In this document: positions 35,701 through 48,425 of the stretch, piece by piece
How positions within the stretch are numbered: the stretch's first letter is position 1
Layout of the letters: every line of letters starts with the position of its first letter
DNA from: Aphidius gifuensis
Taxonomy: Eukaryota > Arthropoda > Insecta > Hymenoptera > Braconidae
Reading direction: 5' to 3'
Length of the DNA: 64,000 bases
Assembly (NCBI RefSeq): GCF_014905175.1
Contig: NC_057789.1
Span: 25,726,555 to 25,790,554 of the forward strand
The notes under the pieces: generated by a model
Databases searched by the model: none
Told to the model about the DNA's origin: nothing
Seen by the model: the letters and a program-made list of their open reading frames with translations, nothing else
Position numbers and translations under genes: made by a program

Positions 35701-37708
35701 TGAAATATATTAAAAATAAAATATATATTTTTATTATACACAATATCATCATCATGAAAATCGGATTTCATATAAAATAAAAAATTCAATTGTATTTTAT
35801 CAATACTAGATAAAAAAAATTGAATAAAAAAAAATTTAATTACATAGAAAAATAAAAAAACATTTATATATTATTTGATTTTATTTTTAATATTTATATT
35901 TCAATGAATTTCATGGATTTATTGACAGTCTATTCGCCTGATTACATACAATATCATTGGATTTATCCATCAGCCAATTGACAGTTTAAATTGCAACAAA
36001 GATGACAACCAACTTATCAAATATACACACACGAACACATGTCATTTCATTATCAATATAGATTATCATAACTCACACACACAAACCATATTAAATTAAC
36101 TCACTGATTCTATTCAAAAATTTCGTTACAAATTCATCGTAAATTTTCCAAATGATTAACTCAGTTATATACACCTAAATTCGATTCTACAACTTAAATT
36201 CGTTTCACCATCTTTTGTTCTATCAACAATTGAAGTCTTAATTTCTTTTTCGATAATAATATTCCATTATTATATAATGGATAATATTAAGATAAAGAAA
36301 AAACTCAATGAAAAAGAAAAAAAAAACAAATCTTTGTTTTATATTTTTTTTTGTTTTTCAATTAATTAATTAATTTTTTTTCAAAATATTGTCATTGTTA
36401 TATTCCATTATTCTGGACTTGTAATAAAGTTTTAGTAAATTTATTTTTCTATTGTATCGGTTAAATTAAATAAAACTTTTATCAAATCGATATAACATGA
36501 TAATGCTTTTTTCAAAGTAATTGGAGCTATTAATTTGTTAAAAGTGTGTTTAAAAAATATATATATACAATCATGTTTAATGTATATACACAAATGCATT
36601 ATAAATAAATTTGAGTAAAACTATTTTGTCATTTGTATGACGTCAATGGATGGACATAGAGTAACTAGGTTGGTGTTTCACATCTGACGCCAATTTCTAT
36701 GGTAATTTTGTACAACCAGTTTTGGGCGGGTTGCTTCAATGTTCCCTCGGGATTATGTAGTAGTTATATTAAGAGGGATGAATAGTTGCTGGATAAATTA
36801 GAGAATGGATAAAGGAAATACGTTATTCTAAATATTTTCTTGATGAGTTAGAAATATCACAAACTGCAATGTCTCATGCGACTACTGCAATTTGTAAATG
36901 TTACTATTGGAATTTATTAAATTTGATATTAAAATTCCAGCAAAATATATATCAACTCACTCATGAATTTCATTACTCATGATTTTATATTAATGTTTTA
37001 TTTTTATCATCACTTTATTGTGAATTTTATTTTCAATTTTATGTAAATATATCTATATTTATTTTTCTTTTTTTTGATTTTCATTTCATTCACACTTGAC
37101 TTATATTTATTTTTTTTTTTTGTATCTTGACTTTTTATCATACACATTTGATAAAAGTGTTATATTTTTTTTTTCAAGGTAAAATTTTAATAACAACGAG
37201 CCAGGTGGTTTGTTGAGATTACACTCTTGGTCCGAGCAAATACTTTTCTCAACTACTTGAGCGTGAAGCTCTTTTTTTCGTATTTATTTCATTTTTTTTT
37301 TTTTTTTTTGCTCGTCTTATTCACCCTTTTTATTTTATTTTTTTTTAACTTTACTGAGCAAAGGACTGTGTATACATTCTGACACGCAGGAGAGAAAAAG
37401 ACTTTGTTAACTTTATATATTTTTTTATATTTTAAATCATGAGAAAAAAAAGAGAAAATAAAAAAAAATTAAATTAAAAAAAAGAAAATGTATAATAAAA
37501 GTACATGAAGCTTTGTTAACATTAATTTTTTTTTTTTTTTAACGTATATCATAAATATTTTTCCTTGAATTTTTTTATATTTATGTAAAATGAAATTATA
37601 ACTTTATTTTTTAACCAAGTAATTTATACTTTTTAAAAATTAATTTTGCTATTTTTAAATTTGCTTTTGATGATCAATTGTGAAGACAAAAAAAAAAAAA
37701 AAAAAAGG
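32761..37708. other. AT-rich non-coding DNA upstream of the gene
   Basis: No gene was recognised. Patches of balanced composition lie at 33405-33520 (CpG-rich, with an E-box CACGTG at 33455-33460), 34010-34230 (ends with AAGATGGCG) and 34980-35065. Positions 35080-35930 are almost pure A and T and hold nothing. At 36100-36300 and 36950-37700 there are only homopolymer-rich tracts. Confidence 0.5.
36638..36645. promoter_or_regulatory. Palindromic CRE site
   Basis: TGACGTCA, a full CREB/ATF consensus, sits at the start of a balanced patch (36635-36780). Motif match only. Confidence 0.2.
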
Positions 37709-37732
37709 ATGTTATTAATGGTAAGAAAGACA

Positions 37733-37814
37733 TTATTCAGGGCAATCATCCTTGAAGGACGAGGAAATTATATGTCGTCTAATGGCATGGTACTTCCTGT
37801 CTTTACGGCACACC
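37733..37814 (-). other. Candidate minus-strand terminal exon, 26-27 codons
   Basis: On the minus strand a long T-rich tract ends ATTTACCTAG and is followed by a segment coding VCRKDRKYHAIRRH and onward to FKDDCPE, then TAA (37735-37733). The composition is mixed and basic, and the DNA is far less AT-rich than around it. The same island is open on the plus strand (37709-37822, 37 codons starting MLLMVRKTLFRAI). Only one strand can be right, and a conserved non-coding element is the alternative. I do not recognise either peptide. Confidence 0.25.
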
Positions 37815-37822
37815 CTAGGTAA

Positions 37823-40375
37823 ATAAATAAATAATATTAAAAAAATATTTAAGACAACAAAAACAACAGCAACATTGTTGTCACATTAAAAGTCTCCTTG
37901 TCGAGGAAGTGTATGTATATATAAAAAATAAATAAATAAATGCCTCACCTTATATCGCTATTATTCCCTGAATTATTAAACGAAAAAAAAAAAGGAAAAT
38001 AAATTGTGCGGTTTACGCAAAACAGATTTACAGATTGACGATTAAGGTGGCAGTTTGCCAAAAAAAAAAAATATAAAAATCCTTTTAGAGCCAGCTTGTG
38101 TTGACATCGCGTTTTATCTTTGTGATTATATATCACAAACCAACAAAAGACACAATCGTTAGAAAAATTTCTATCATTTAACAAACACACATTTTTAAAA
38201 ATATCTTTTTTCACGTTAAAAAGCTTTTTCTTTTGGACATTATACAGGATTATAAAGGCTTTTTATGTATATCGCTCTCAGTGAAAAATATCTCTTTATT
38301 GTTTTATTTTTTTCTTTTTATTTCTGCATTTTAATATCTTATTTTTTATTTGACGAATATATACAATTTAATCGTCACTTTATTTACTTTTTTCCTCCAT
38401 TACATGGCATTTTATTTGCTTCATTATTATGGTTTATATATGAAAAAAAAATTCAGAGAAAATAATTTAATGAAAAAACAATATTTTCATGTGACGAGCT
38501 GTGTGGGTATATAATATTTTCAATGCAAATAATAAATTTTAAAAATAAATAAAGTGCAAAGTTAATGGTGTACTGATGGGTGTATATAAATTTTTTATTG
38601 GTATAAGGTGGAGGAAAATTCAACGATACGTAACGTGTAAAAACGGAAGTTACATTTGGATGATCATACATTTCCTGTGTTTGAACTTTGCCTTTGTCGG
38701 GTACAGAGATTTTTATTTTAACACGCTTATGTGACTACATAAAACACCCATTATTAACCCTCATATATTTAACTTGAAAAAAAAAAATTTTCTTAATGAT
38801 ATACACAAAATTGGAAAAATAATTTTACTTGTAAGACTTTTTTATTGGCTTAAAATAAATACAAAAATTTAATTTATATATATTTTAAATTAAATTAAAA
38901 TTTTTTTTTTATAAATACTATTTTTTAAAAAATTTTTTAAATATTTTTACTCAAATTTACTGCTCACAACACACAAACATAAATCATTTTCATTTATATT
39001 TTTTTTTTTTTTCAATAATTTTTTTTTTTATATTTATTATTTATTTATTTAAATTTTCACAAAAATTTCTTCATTTGTTATTATTATTGTTTAAATATTT
39101 TAAAATTTAAAAAAAATTTTTTTTTTTATTTTTGTTTCTCTTCGTAGTTGCAGTATTCAACCGTTCCCCCACTCCGATAAAATAAAAAAAAAAAAAACAA
39201 AAAAATCAGTTGGCCTGTGGCACGCGCAAAGGTCCGGTCGCTCGTGATTTTTATATTGTTATTTATTATTATTAATAAATTGTTTATCATTATATTGTTA
39301 AAAAATAATGTATATTATAAGAACATAATAATTCAGTCGTTTTGATAGTGAGAAATATTCTTGATGTAATTTAGAAATAATAATTTTAGTGTATTTCATG
39401 GAGCTGGTGAGAAAAAAAAAAAAAAAATCTTGCCATGTGGTTTTTACATATAATAAAAATATAATTGTAAATATTAATTAATTATTATTTTAATTTTATT
39501 TACAATATGAATTATTTATAAAAATTTTGAATTGATTAATTAATTTTCATTGACAAATGACGCTTCAATTTCGGCACTTTTTTTTTTTTTTTTCGTCACC
39601 TCCCCCCTGTGAGCAAAAAAAATTATTTGACATTGCCGGCCATTTTATGTCACAGTATTGAAGTTGTCCTTGGCGGGATAAAGTGCTCGTGAATATATGT
39701 ATTTTTTTTTTTTCGGTTATATTGAGTGTTAATTAATTTATTGATATGAAATTAATACTTTTAATAAATAAAAGTTTATTTAATTCACTGGATTTTGGAA
39801 AAACAAGGTATGAGGGTTAATATTTTTTTTTTTTCATATTTTATAATTATTAATTATCATATTTGGCTTATTAATTATTACATATTTTAACGATTGTTAA
39901 TTTTTATTTATTGTCAATTTCCGAGTTTCTATTTATCGGAGTATTTTGAGTGAGTTTTTTTATTCATTTTTTTTTTTTTCTCACGGCGTTCCTTTTTGCA
40001 CCCCGCAAAAAAAAAAAATAAATAAATTACGTCATCCATCAAGGTTGTTTGCATGTGTGATTGGTATTCGGTAAATGCACCCACACATACACACTTCACA
40101 CACGCCCTAAATATTTTTGTTTTTGTTTTGTTTTTTTGGAGTAAAAAAAAAAAATGCAAAACAATTTTCCGTATACCAAATAAAATTTTTGAGTTAATAA
40201 TTAAATATTTTATTATTTAATTAAAATATTATGAAAATAAAATCATTGAATGAATTTAAAAAAAAAAAAAATACATAGAATACTCAATTCAATCGACTCT
40301 AATTTTTTTTTTTTTTTTCATTTTTTTTAATATATAATATTAATTTTTTATAAAAAAAAAAAGAAAATAAATTTT
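37823..40375. other. AT-rich non-coding DNA
   Basis: No gene was recognised. Less AT-rich patches occur at about 38000-38160, 39140-39250, 39550-39680 and 40010-40120. They are separated by homopolymer tracts, without splice-flanked open frames that I could support. Confidence 0.5.
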
Positions 40376-41942
40376 GCATGCTGTTAGTTATTGATTAAAA
40401 TTCTTTTCAATTATTTAATTAAATGTTAGACATAAATTTACACTATTTTATTCATCGATAAAATTAAATACAATTTATTACGGACACAATAATTTTTTAA
40501 TATTTTATAACACACATACACTTATTACATAATATTCGAAAAATAATTGACAAAAAATAATAGACACATAATTATTATTCATCATCATAATAAACCAATA
40601 AATAGCTTGACAGAAACACATCGCGGCACATTGTACTTCGTTAACTATCAATATTAGACTGTATTTAAAATGACACAAAATTACGTATTAACGGACACAT
40701 AATATTTTAATATTTTATATTATCACATAAAATATATCAATACCGATAATGCATCAATAAAAATAATATATGTCATATTAATTAATATTTGACACAAAAT
40801 AAGCATGTAACATTAGACACAATATAAAAATATCTGCTATAAAATATGACATATTTTAATGGACACATTAAATATTAACGACATTATAAATTTAAACTTA
40901 ATAGTTGGACACATAGAGTTCATACATAGTTACAAAATTATTTACAGTGTGTAATTTTAAAAATGAGAAAATAATGCAGTTTTTCTCTTTTTAAATGGTC
41001 AACGTTTTAAAAATTGAATTAATTTAATTAGATTACATAATTAATTGCAAAAATAATTGAATAACATAATTGAAAGACAAAGAATATGTGATATTTAATT
41101 ATGTAATTCAATTAAATCGTTCAATTTTTAAAACATTGACCATTTGAAAAGAGAAAAACACATACAGTGCCATCTCTCATTTTTTTTCTGAATTACCGAC
41201 ACACTGTAATAGACGAATTTGTCTATGTGGGACTCAAATGTGTCCAACTATTAAGTTTAAATTTTATTTGTGTCGTTCTTTTATTTTAATGTGTCCGATT
41301 AAAACATGTCAATATTTTATGTGTCTAACTTTGATATTTTTATATTTATGTGTCTAATTAATTTTTGTCGTATTTTTATGTGTCAAATATTAATTAATAT
41401 GTGTCTATTATATTTTTTATTAATTATTTTGTGTCGAATTATTTTGTGTCTAACTATGAGTATAATATTTTTATGTGTCTTATAAAATAATTAAAATATT
41501 ATGTGTCCGATTAATACATGTAAATTTAATTTGTGTCATTTTAAATAGTGTCTAATTTATTGTGTCGTTCTTTGAAGTTTTTTATTTTAATGTGTCCGAT
41601 TATTACGTGTCGATTAATTATGTGTCTATCTTCAATGTTTCTATTTTTAATGTGTTTAATTTATTTTTGTTGTATTTTTATGTGTCTAATAATAATTAAT
41701 ATGTGTCTATTATATTTTTTATTAATTATTTTGTGTCGAATTATTTTGTGTCTAACTATGAGTATAATATTTTTATGTGTCTTATAAAATAATTAAAATA
41801 TTATGTGTCCGATTAATACGTGGGAATTCAATTTGTGTCGTTCTAAACTGTATCTAATTAATTTGTGTCTTTTTTATTCGTGTAAATTTTATGTGTCTAA
41901 CTAGCCCGTGTCAATTTTCAATGTGTCGATCTAACAGCATGC
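40376..41942. mobile_element. Foldback-type giant palindrome with TGTGTC-rich arms
   Basis: The left arm (about 40376-41043) and right arm (about 41094-41942) are inverted copies. Both ends carry GCATGCTGTTAG / CTAACAGCATGC. The inner stem is the best preserved: CTCTTTTTAAATGGTCAACG on the left matches CATTGACCATTTGAAAAGAG on the right. The loop is about 50 bp. In the left arm GACACA recurs irregularly every 20-60 bp; in the right arm TGTGTC does. The right arm contains a direct duplication of about 126 bp, perfect, offset by 302 bp (from about 41392 and about 41694). This explains part of its extra length. If TGTTAG...CTAACA are the true ends, the flanking GCATGC would be a 6-bp duplication, but GCATGC is itself a palindrome, so this is ambiguous. 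No transposase is seen; the Cys-rich open frame at 41548-41787 is just TGTGTC read in frame. Confidence 0.8.
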
Positions 41943-44900
41943 CTCTTTTTTAATATTTAATTTTTTTTTTTTATATTTAAAAATTCTCTTTCAATTTTAA
42001 TCTTCAAATAAAATGAATAAAATAAAAAAACGTTAAAAATTTTTCATAAATTTTTTTATATAAAAATCTATTTACTTATCGTTCACACAGATAACATATA
42101 TATTTTTTTTTATTTTTAACTCATCGTTTAATCCAAAAATAAAAAAAATTATCATTAAAGAAAAATGCTTTTACTCAAAGTGCTTTTAAATAATCATTAA
42201 TCTTACAAACGTCACAAGTGATTTTCGTAATAAATGACGTTGTCTCTTGCACAACATATCGTATGTGCATGGCACGCATGTTTATATGTACAGTTTATCA
42301 CACTAATGAGCTTATTAGTGATGATGACGTTGAAAACAACAACATATATATATATTAGCCAAGAGAGAGAGAGAGAGAGGGAGAGACTGAGAGTTCATAG
42401 CGACCTGGTCTGATGTATACACAAAGTGATCACTCGAGAGGGGTGGATCTATTGGACCTCTGAACTTTTCACCCTGTCACTATATATATTTATACTCCCC
42501 CGGATCTCACTCAAATTATATCTCTACATAATTAACAGTCTGTTGTTTTAATTATTAAAATTAACCGTCAGTTTTATCTTTAATATACATCAAATTATAA
42601 AAAAATAAAATTTTTAAAACATTTATTTTCGTAAAAATGGATTCAAATTAAATATTTAATTTATTAAATTTAAAAAAGTTTTATTATTTCATGAGTTTAT
42701 ATATTTATTTATAAATTTATGTGTTAATATTTTATTTTTTTATTGAGGATAAAGGTGTTGAATGTGTATGTAGTTAAAAATAGTATACGAATTTTATCAG
42801 CAGTTAATCTGTTGAGTGATTAAAAGAGGAGGATATATACTATAGTTGGAGGTTTTATTTCACAACATAGTAAAATATATATATGCGTATTAAAGGACCA
42901 TGAGGATAATGAGACTCAGGTGCACATTCAACTTACAATCGGCTAACTAGGATTTCAGTTATAGCCATGAGAATATTCGGGATTTTAGATCACGTGTGTA
43001 TTATATTGCTACTGCCTGTATATGTATATATATATTTGGAGTAAATTGAGGACACAGTAATAATTGAACAATCAATTTATACCCAGAAGTAGTTGTTTAA
43101 CCATTTTAATTTTACATTTCGTTATTATTGACAATCAATTCTTCTGATAATCAATTTACAATAAAAAAAAAAAATGAATTTACTATCAACAGATTAAGGT
43201 CAAGTTATAATCGAAAAACAAAAAAAAAATAATATTAATTTTTTATTGATAATTTATTAAGCTTGATGTTGTGATTCATAAATATTAATTGAATTAAATA
43301 TAATTATAATTTTTAACAGTAGCTTTGATCAATAAATAAAATCAATATTTTTTATATTTAAAATGTAGTGGGGTTTTTTCATTTTTTTTTTTTTTATAAT
43401 AGATGCACATGAATTTAGTCTGGGTAACTAATGGAGAAAACCTCGGCCCAACCCAACTTCTTTTTCTATCTTTATAAATACATATATATAAATTAAATGG
43501 GTGCGGCAATGGCTACTCTGGTTAATGCGTGGGTGTGCCACGTGTGCCTTAAGTAATTGTTTATTGCCATATCTTGTGCCTCTTTTTACTCTTCACCACC
43601 ACCACCACCAACAACAACATTACCATCATCATCATCATCATCACCACCACCACCATCACCGTTACCAACAAAGCACAATATCCTTGTTTCTATTTTTTGT
43701 ATTTTTCAACAAACCTTATTCCCGCTCATATACTTGTTGTTTATATTTTTTTATTTTTCACATTGCTGTAAAATCTTTGTCTAAAATTTCTTTGTAGTAT
43801 CTTCATTATTTATATATAAACAACAATTTTTTTCACTTTTTTTATTCACACCATGTGCTTTAAAAAAAAAAATATTAAAAACAATTAATTTTTTTTCATT
43901 TAATATTCAATGATTTTTCATAAAAATAATCATAAAAATTAACTGAGAGTCAATTTTCATTTGGAAGATTTTAGGGTGCGTCAACACGCAATCATAATCT
44001 AAAAGTTATTACCCTTTTTTATTTTTTCCTGTACTCTTTTGAAATTGTTTTTTTTTTTTTTTTTTTCAACATCAATTATACAAGGTAGATTTTTAATTAT
44101 TACCATTTTTTTTTTTTTTGTTAAATTGATTTTTTTGTTTTTTGTTTTTTTTTACATTATCATTAATTAATCTGTACATAACATTTATGAAAATTACAAT
44201 ATGTGTACTTGTATATAATGTTTGTGTATATACATAAAGTGTCATATGAAAATTTTGTTGTGTTATACAGAATATTGCGAGTCCATTACACACACCAATA
44301 TATTTTGTGTGTGGGGTGACGGTAAAACTTCATTATCTCAAAAATACATTCACATATACTTGTATATTTATTTACTCCATATATGTACACAAAATTTCAG
44401 TGTACAATACCATGGGTATGTGAATTTCAAAATTTTACTATCTCTTTCCAAGCCCTATCGTATTTCCTCCCTTTTTTTTTTGTTGTCACGATTAAATAAC
44501 ATATATCTACAATGTTGATGGTGGTGGTATTGGTAAAACACATTTAAAAATCGTTGACTAAAATTCATATATAAATTAATTGAATAAATTTAATATTAAT
44601 TTATAATTACAAGTAATTTTAAAGCTTTTTTATTTGTCTAATTTATTATTATTATTTTTATTTCACCCAGGAAAATTTTATTATTTTTTTTTTTTCAATA
44701 TAAAAACACACGCAAACTTGCGTGCTTGATTCACTGACTTTTTAGGGATTTAACATTTTATTATGCCCTTTTTTTTTGATATTATATTGAAGTTGAAAAT
44801 AAAGTATCAGTGTTATTAAAGATATGAGTTGTGTATGTGTTTAGTTTTCTTTGGGTTTTGATGCTTGCTCGTCGTCTTCTTCATTTCTCATTATATATAT

Positions 44901-46000
44901 AGACAGATTGGTATCTCAATGCACAAGAAAGAGCCAAGCCTACAACTTTAGACTTTGGCTGGTAATGAAGATTGACTTTTTGAGGAGGGTTGCAGTGAGG
45001 AAAAGGGGGTGTTGGCTATGTAGGGGAAGTTATTGGGTATTTTAGGGTTGCTGCTAAGCCAGGTGCTTGTCTATGACTAAACCAGACTATCCTTGTTCCT
45101 TGTGTATATTCTTGTTGGATAACTGATCGATCTATTACTAAATAATATACATTTTTTCTTGCCCTCAATAGTCGTTGTATAGTAATACAAAAAAAATGCG
45201 CATTCAAATATATTAAAAATATCAATTTTTGTAATTTTTGTTACCATGGAAAAGTTTTTTTTTTTGAGAGTGGAAATTAAACTGTCGTTCAAGAATAAAG
45301 CTTTTTTTTTTTTTATATTTATTATTTTTTATTTTTTCTAGTTTATTTCATTTTTTTTTTTTTCTTTTTTATTGCCAAGAAAATTCAATATCCCGGCAAT
45401 CTTTGTGTCAAGACTACAGCTGCATTATTGAAAAGAAAAAAAAAAAAACTAAATTAAGAAAGTTTGATGTAGTTTTTTTTTTTTTTTTCTATAAATTTTT
45501 TATAATCAGGATGTATATAATTGATATTTTTATAAATATTAACCAATGAGTTTTTTAGTTTTAATAATAGCAGCTAAAAAAATTAATATGATTTAAAAAA
45601 TTATCATTCTGAAAGTAGGACTCATCTTTTTACCGCGTACTTTTCAATATAATTTAATAATATCTTTTTCATAAAATTATATAATATTATATATTCATAG
45701 AAAAAAAATAAAATTAAAATTTTTCAAACAAATGTATTAATCCTAGAGTTTTAAAAATAATTAATTTTAATTTATATAAATTAAAAAAGAAATGAGTTAT
45801 TTTTAAAAATTATATCAACATAAATAATGATAATAAAAATAAATTAAAATAATGAATTGCATTGTAATCATATCTGTTATTTTATAAATAAATTTTATTT
45901 ATTTATATTCAGCTGTGCGTGGGGCATATTAACTGACGCGGTAGAATTTTGAGGGTTGCAAGGTGTGTGTGTGTGTGTTCAACTCATGGATGAGACATCT
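41943..46000. other. AT-rich non-coding DNA with microsatellites
   Basis: No gene was recognised. It contains a (GA)n run at 42362-42380 and a perfect 7-bp hairpin CACTAAT/ATTAGTG at about 42299-42318. Balanced patches cover 42385-42480, 42880-43010, 43420-43560, 44840-45110 and 45910-46000. A CAC/CAA/CAT trinucleotide repeat lies at 43594-43660. The His- and Pro-rich frames across the trinucleotide repeat are low complexity. Confidence 0.5.
43594..43660 (+). repeat. (CAC)n-(CAA)n-(CAT)n trinucleotide repeat
   Basis: Compound microsatellite: CAC repeats, then CAA, then CAT and CAC again. It explains the histidine-, proline- or threonine-rich reading of its three frames. Confidence 0.9.
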
Positions 46001-46007
46001 GCCATTG

Positions 46008-46038
46008 CACGTGGTACAGTGTCACGTGTCAACAGCTG
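46008..46038. promoter_or_regulatory. E-box cluster
   Basis: Two CACGTG boxes (46008-46013 and 46023-46028) and one CAGCTG box (46033-46038) lie within 31 bp. They sit in a balanced patch (45912-46045) that begins after an acceptor-like TTTATATTCAG and includes a (GT)n run at 45963-45978. bHLH factors bind such words. Spacing and density suggest an enhancer or promoter, but this is motif evidence only. Confidence 0.35.
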
Positions 46039-46040
46039 AT

Positions 46041-48360
46041 AATAACGTATTTAAGTTATTCAATCAATCCCCCGTATTTTCCATATATTTATAAAAAAAA
46101 ATTATTAATAATAATTATTAATAACTAGTTTTGAAAAAATTTTCTTTTTTCATTTTTTGTCCATCAACGTTTAGTTATAATTATTGTTTTTCCGTTTTTA
46201 AAATTATGAAAATATTTTTTTTTTTATTTCACTCAACTGTGTACCATGTTATTTTCAAATTTTTTTTAAATTTTGTTTTTCAATTCGCATCGCGTTTAAC
46301 GAACAAACCGGGTAATCTATTGAAGCATCAGTTGGTCATGCGGGCAGATGGTTATCCAACGAATCTACTTTGTATTATTTTTACTCGTTAAATTATATTT
46401 CCGTATATACGACAAAAAAATGAACATTTTAATTTAACAAACAACAATGCTTGTCACTCAAAAAACAACACAACCCACCTCCCCAGTCCTCACATATATA
46501 TAATATGATATTTCCAAAAAATTTATTAAGGTAGGTATATCAAGTTGGCAAGTTAATAATCTAAAAAAAAAATTAAGAGAGGTTAAAGTTGTACATTGTG
46601 AATTATAAAAAAAGAAAAAAAACGAGGTCGAGAGGGCAGGAGGTTTTAATTAAAAGCAAAAAATAGGGAAAATATTGTATGAGAGAGGGTAGTGAAAATT
46701 GCACGTTGAAAATGTTTTGATGGTAGTTGTTGAAACCCGGAGGGAGGGGGGGAGAGGGGGTTGAAAAAAAAAGAAAAAGGTAAAAATAAAAAGCAAGTAC
46801 AGATTTACAAACAAAGTGTCAGTGTGAGTTACTGAGTGAACTCACTAAATCTAGGTTGCTACTGAATATATTTCTAAAAATAAAAAACTTTTTGAACAAA
46901 TTACGATCTATATTTTTTTCAGTTAATAAAATACAAAAAATTTAAAAATAATATATTAAAAATTTAATTGATAAAATAATTAAATTATTAATATATAAAT
47001 AAATAAATAAAAAATAGTTGAGGATAAGTTTTAAATGCGGGAAATGTTTAAAGCCTGATGGCAACCCAGTAAATGTAAATTGATATTGGGAACAAAATGG
47101 CTGTTTGAACAGGTGACTCGACAGCTGTTGCTTAAAGAACCTCTATATCACCCCCATGTATATACACAATACAAATTTATATATTTTCCTTCAGTGCATT
47201 TGGCATAGATACTCTTGAAAAACTATATTTATAATTTTATATCTACCTGGAAAATAAATATCTTTATCTTAAAGTCAATGGGCACGTGTCACTCTGCATA
47301 ATTTTTCCTCTTCTTTTTCCATCATATAACAATTGTTTTTTTATTTTTCATCATCATCTTGTATATACAACAATAAATATAAAAATATATGTCACGTAAA
47401 AAATCCAAATCCGTTCATGAAATATTTATTTGTCAAATAATAACATCAATTTTTTACTGTACACATGCGCTTGTATATTTATTTATTATTATTTTTTTTT
47501 TTTTATCAAGATTATATTCGATATATATTATTTCAATATACAGACGTGTTATATCTGAATAAAATTTTTTATATATTATATATATTTTATTTTTTTTTAT
47601 TTTTCAATTTAAATTGATATTGGATACATTTTCAATTGTCTCAAGTGCTATATATTTTTCAGTAACTTTATTATTTTTATTTTATACAAGTACTTTTATT
47701 TTTTAATATCGAAATATGCATATTTTTTTTTTTTAAATATATTTCAATTGTTATATTTAAATTTCCATATGAAAAAATTATTTTAAATGTTTATAATATT
47801 AACTCATTATAAAAAAGTAAACAAATTATTTTTAACAATTTATTTTTGATGGATAGAATTGATAGTGAATTGAATCAATACAAAAAAAAAAAATAATACA
47901 ACTAACGAAACATGTTGATGTGCGTTTTATGGTTCTGATGGGACCATTAAATTTATTGATTTACTCAAGCAAACTATTGAACATGCTTGCCTTAACGAGT
48001 AACTTTAATCGTGTATGTATATATTTAGTCACAAGGTTCTTTGATACCTAGAAAATGTCATCAAACATATATAAGTTTTGTGTTCATAGCAGTATGATTG
48101 TATGTTGGTTGATCGCTGAGCCTAGGCCATTTTACCCCATGAAGTAACCTTTAGTCAAACAACTATATCCTTTATATTAACGTCTATAACATTTCATGTG
48201 AAATTGAGAAAATTTACAAATATCAAATACACAATATCAAAACATACTTAAAAATTTTTATAGCCAAGCAAAAATTATTGTCAATTTTTTTTTAAAATGA
48301 TAATTAATGTTGGAGAATTTTTCATTTGACCAATTGTTTTTTTTTTCATTATTGTTGCAG
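46041..48360. other. AT-rich non-coding DNA, ends in a strong splice acceptor
   Basis: No gene was recognised. Balanced patches lie at about 46290-46360, 46610-46850 (purine-rich), 47035-47150 and 47910-48170. The right end is a classical pyrimidine tract and acceptor (TCATTATTGTTGCAG) belonging to the exon at 48361. Confidence 0.5.
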
Positions 48361-48425
48361 ATGATAGAAATTTCTATGGGACAAAAAAAATTAATCCAGA
48401 GCTTCCATCATCAACTACAGCAAAG
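48361..48425 (+). CDS. Candidate 65-nt internal coding exon
   Basis: The best isolated exon in the right half. A 30-nt pyrimidine-rich tract ends TTGTTGCAG, 65 nt follow, then CAAAG-GTAATT. Read after one borrowed base, the segment is open and codes DRNFYGTKKINPELPSSTTA plus a final K, ending in phase 0 at AAG. A second frame starts with ATG at the first base and is also open (MIEISMGQKK...). The third has an immediate TGA. The first reading has the more protein-like composition. I do not recognise the peptide. No neighbouring exon is certain, though the 59115 and 52156 segments can follow it in phase. The gene would have introns of several kb. Confidence 0.4.

Noticed and set aside
41548..41787. 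79-codon Cys/Leu-rich open frame
   Set aside because: It arises from reading repeated ATGTGTC words of the palindrome arm in frame; no support as a gene.
43501..43797. His-rich 98-codon frame and its Pro- and Thr-rich shadows
   Set aside because: The residues come from a CAC/CAA/CAT microsatellite and the rest is T-rich low complexity.
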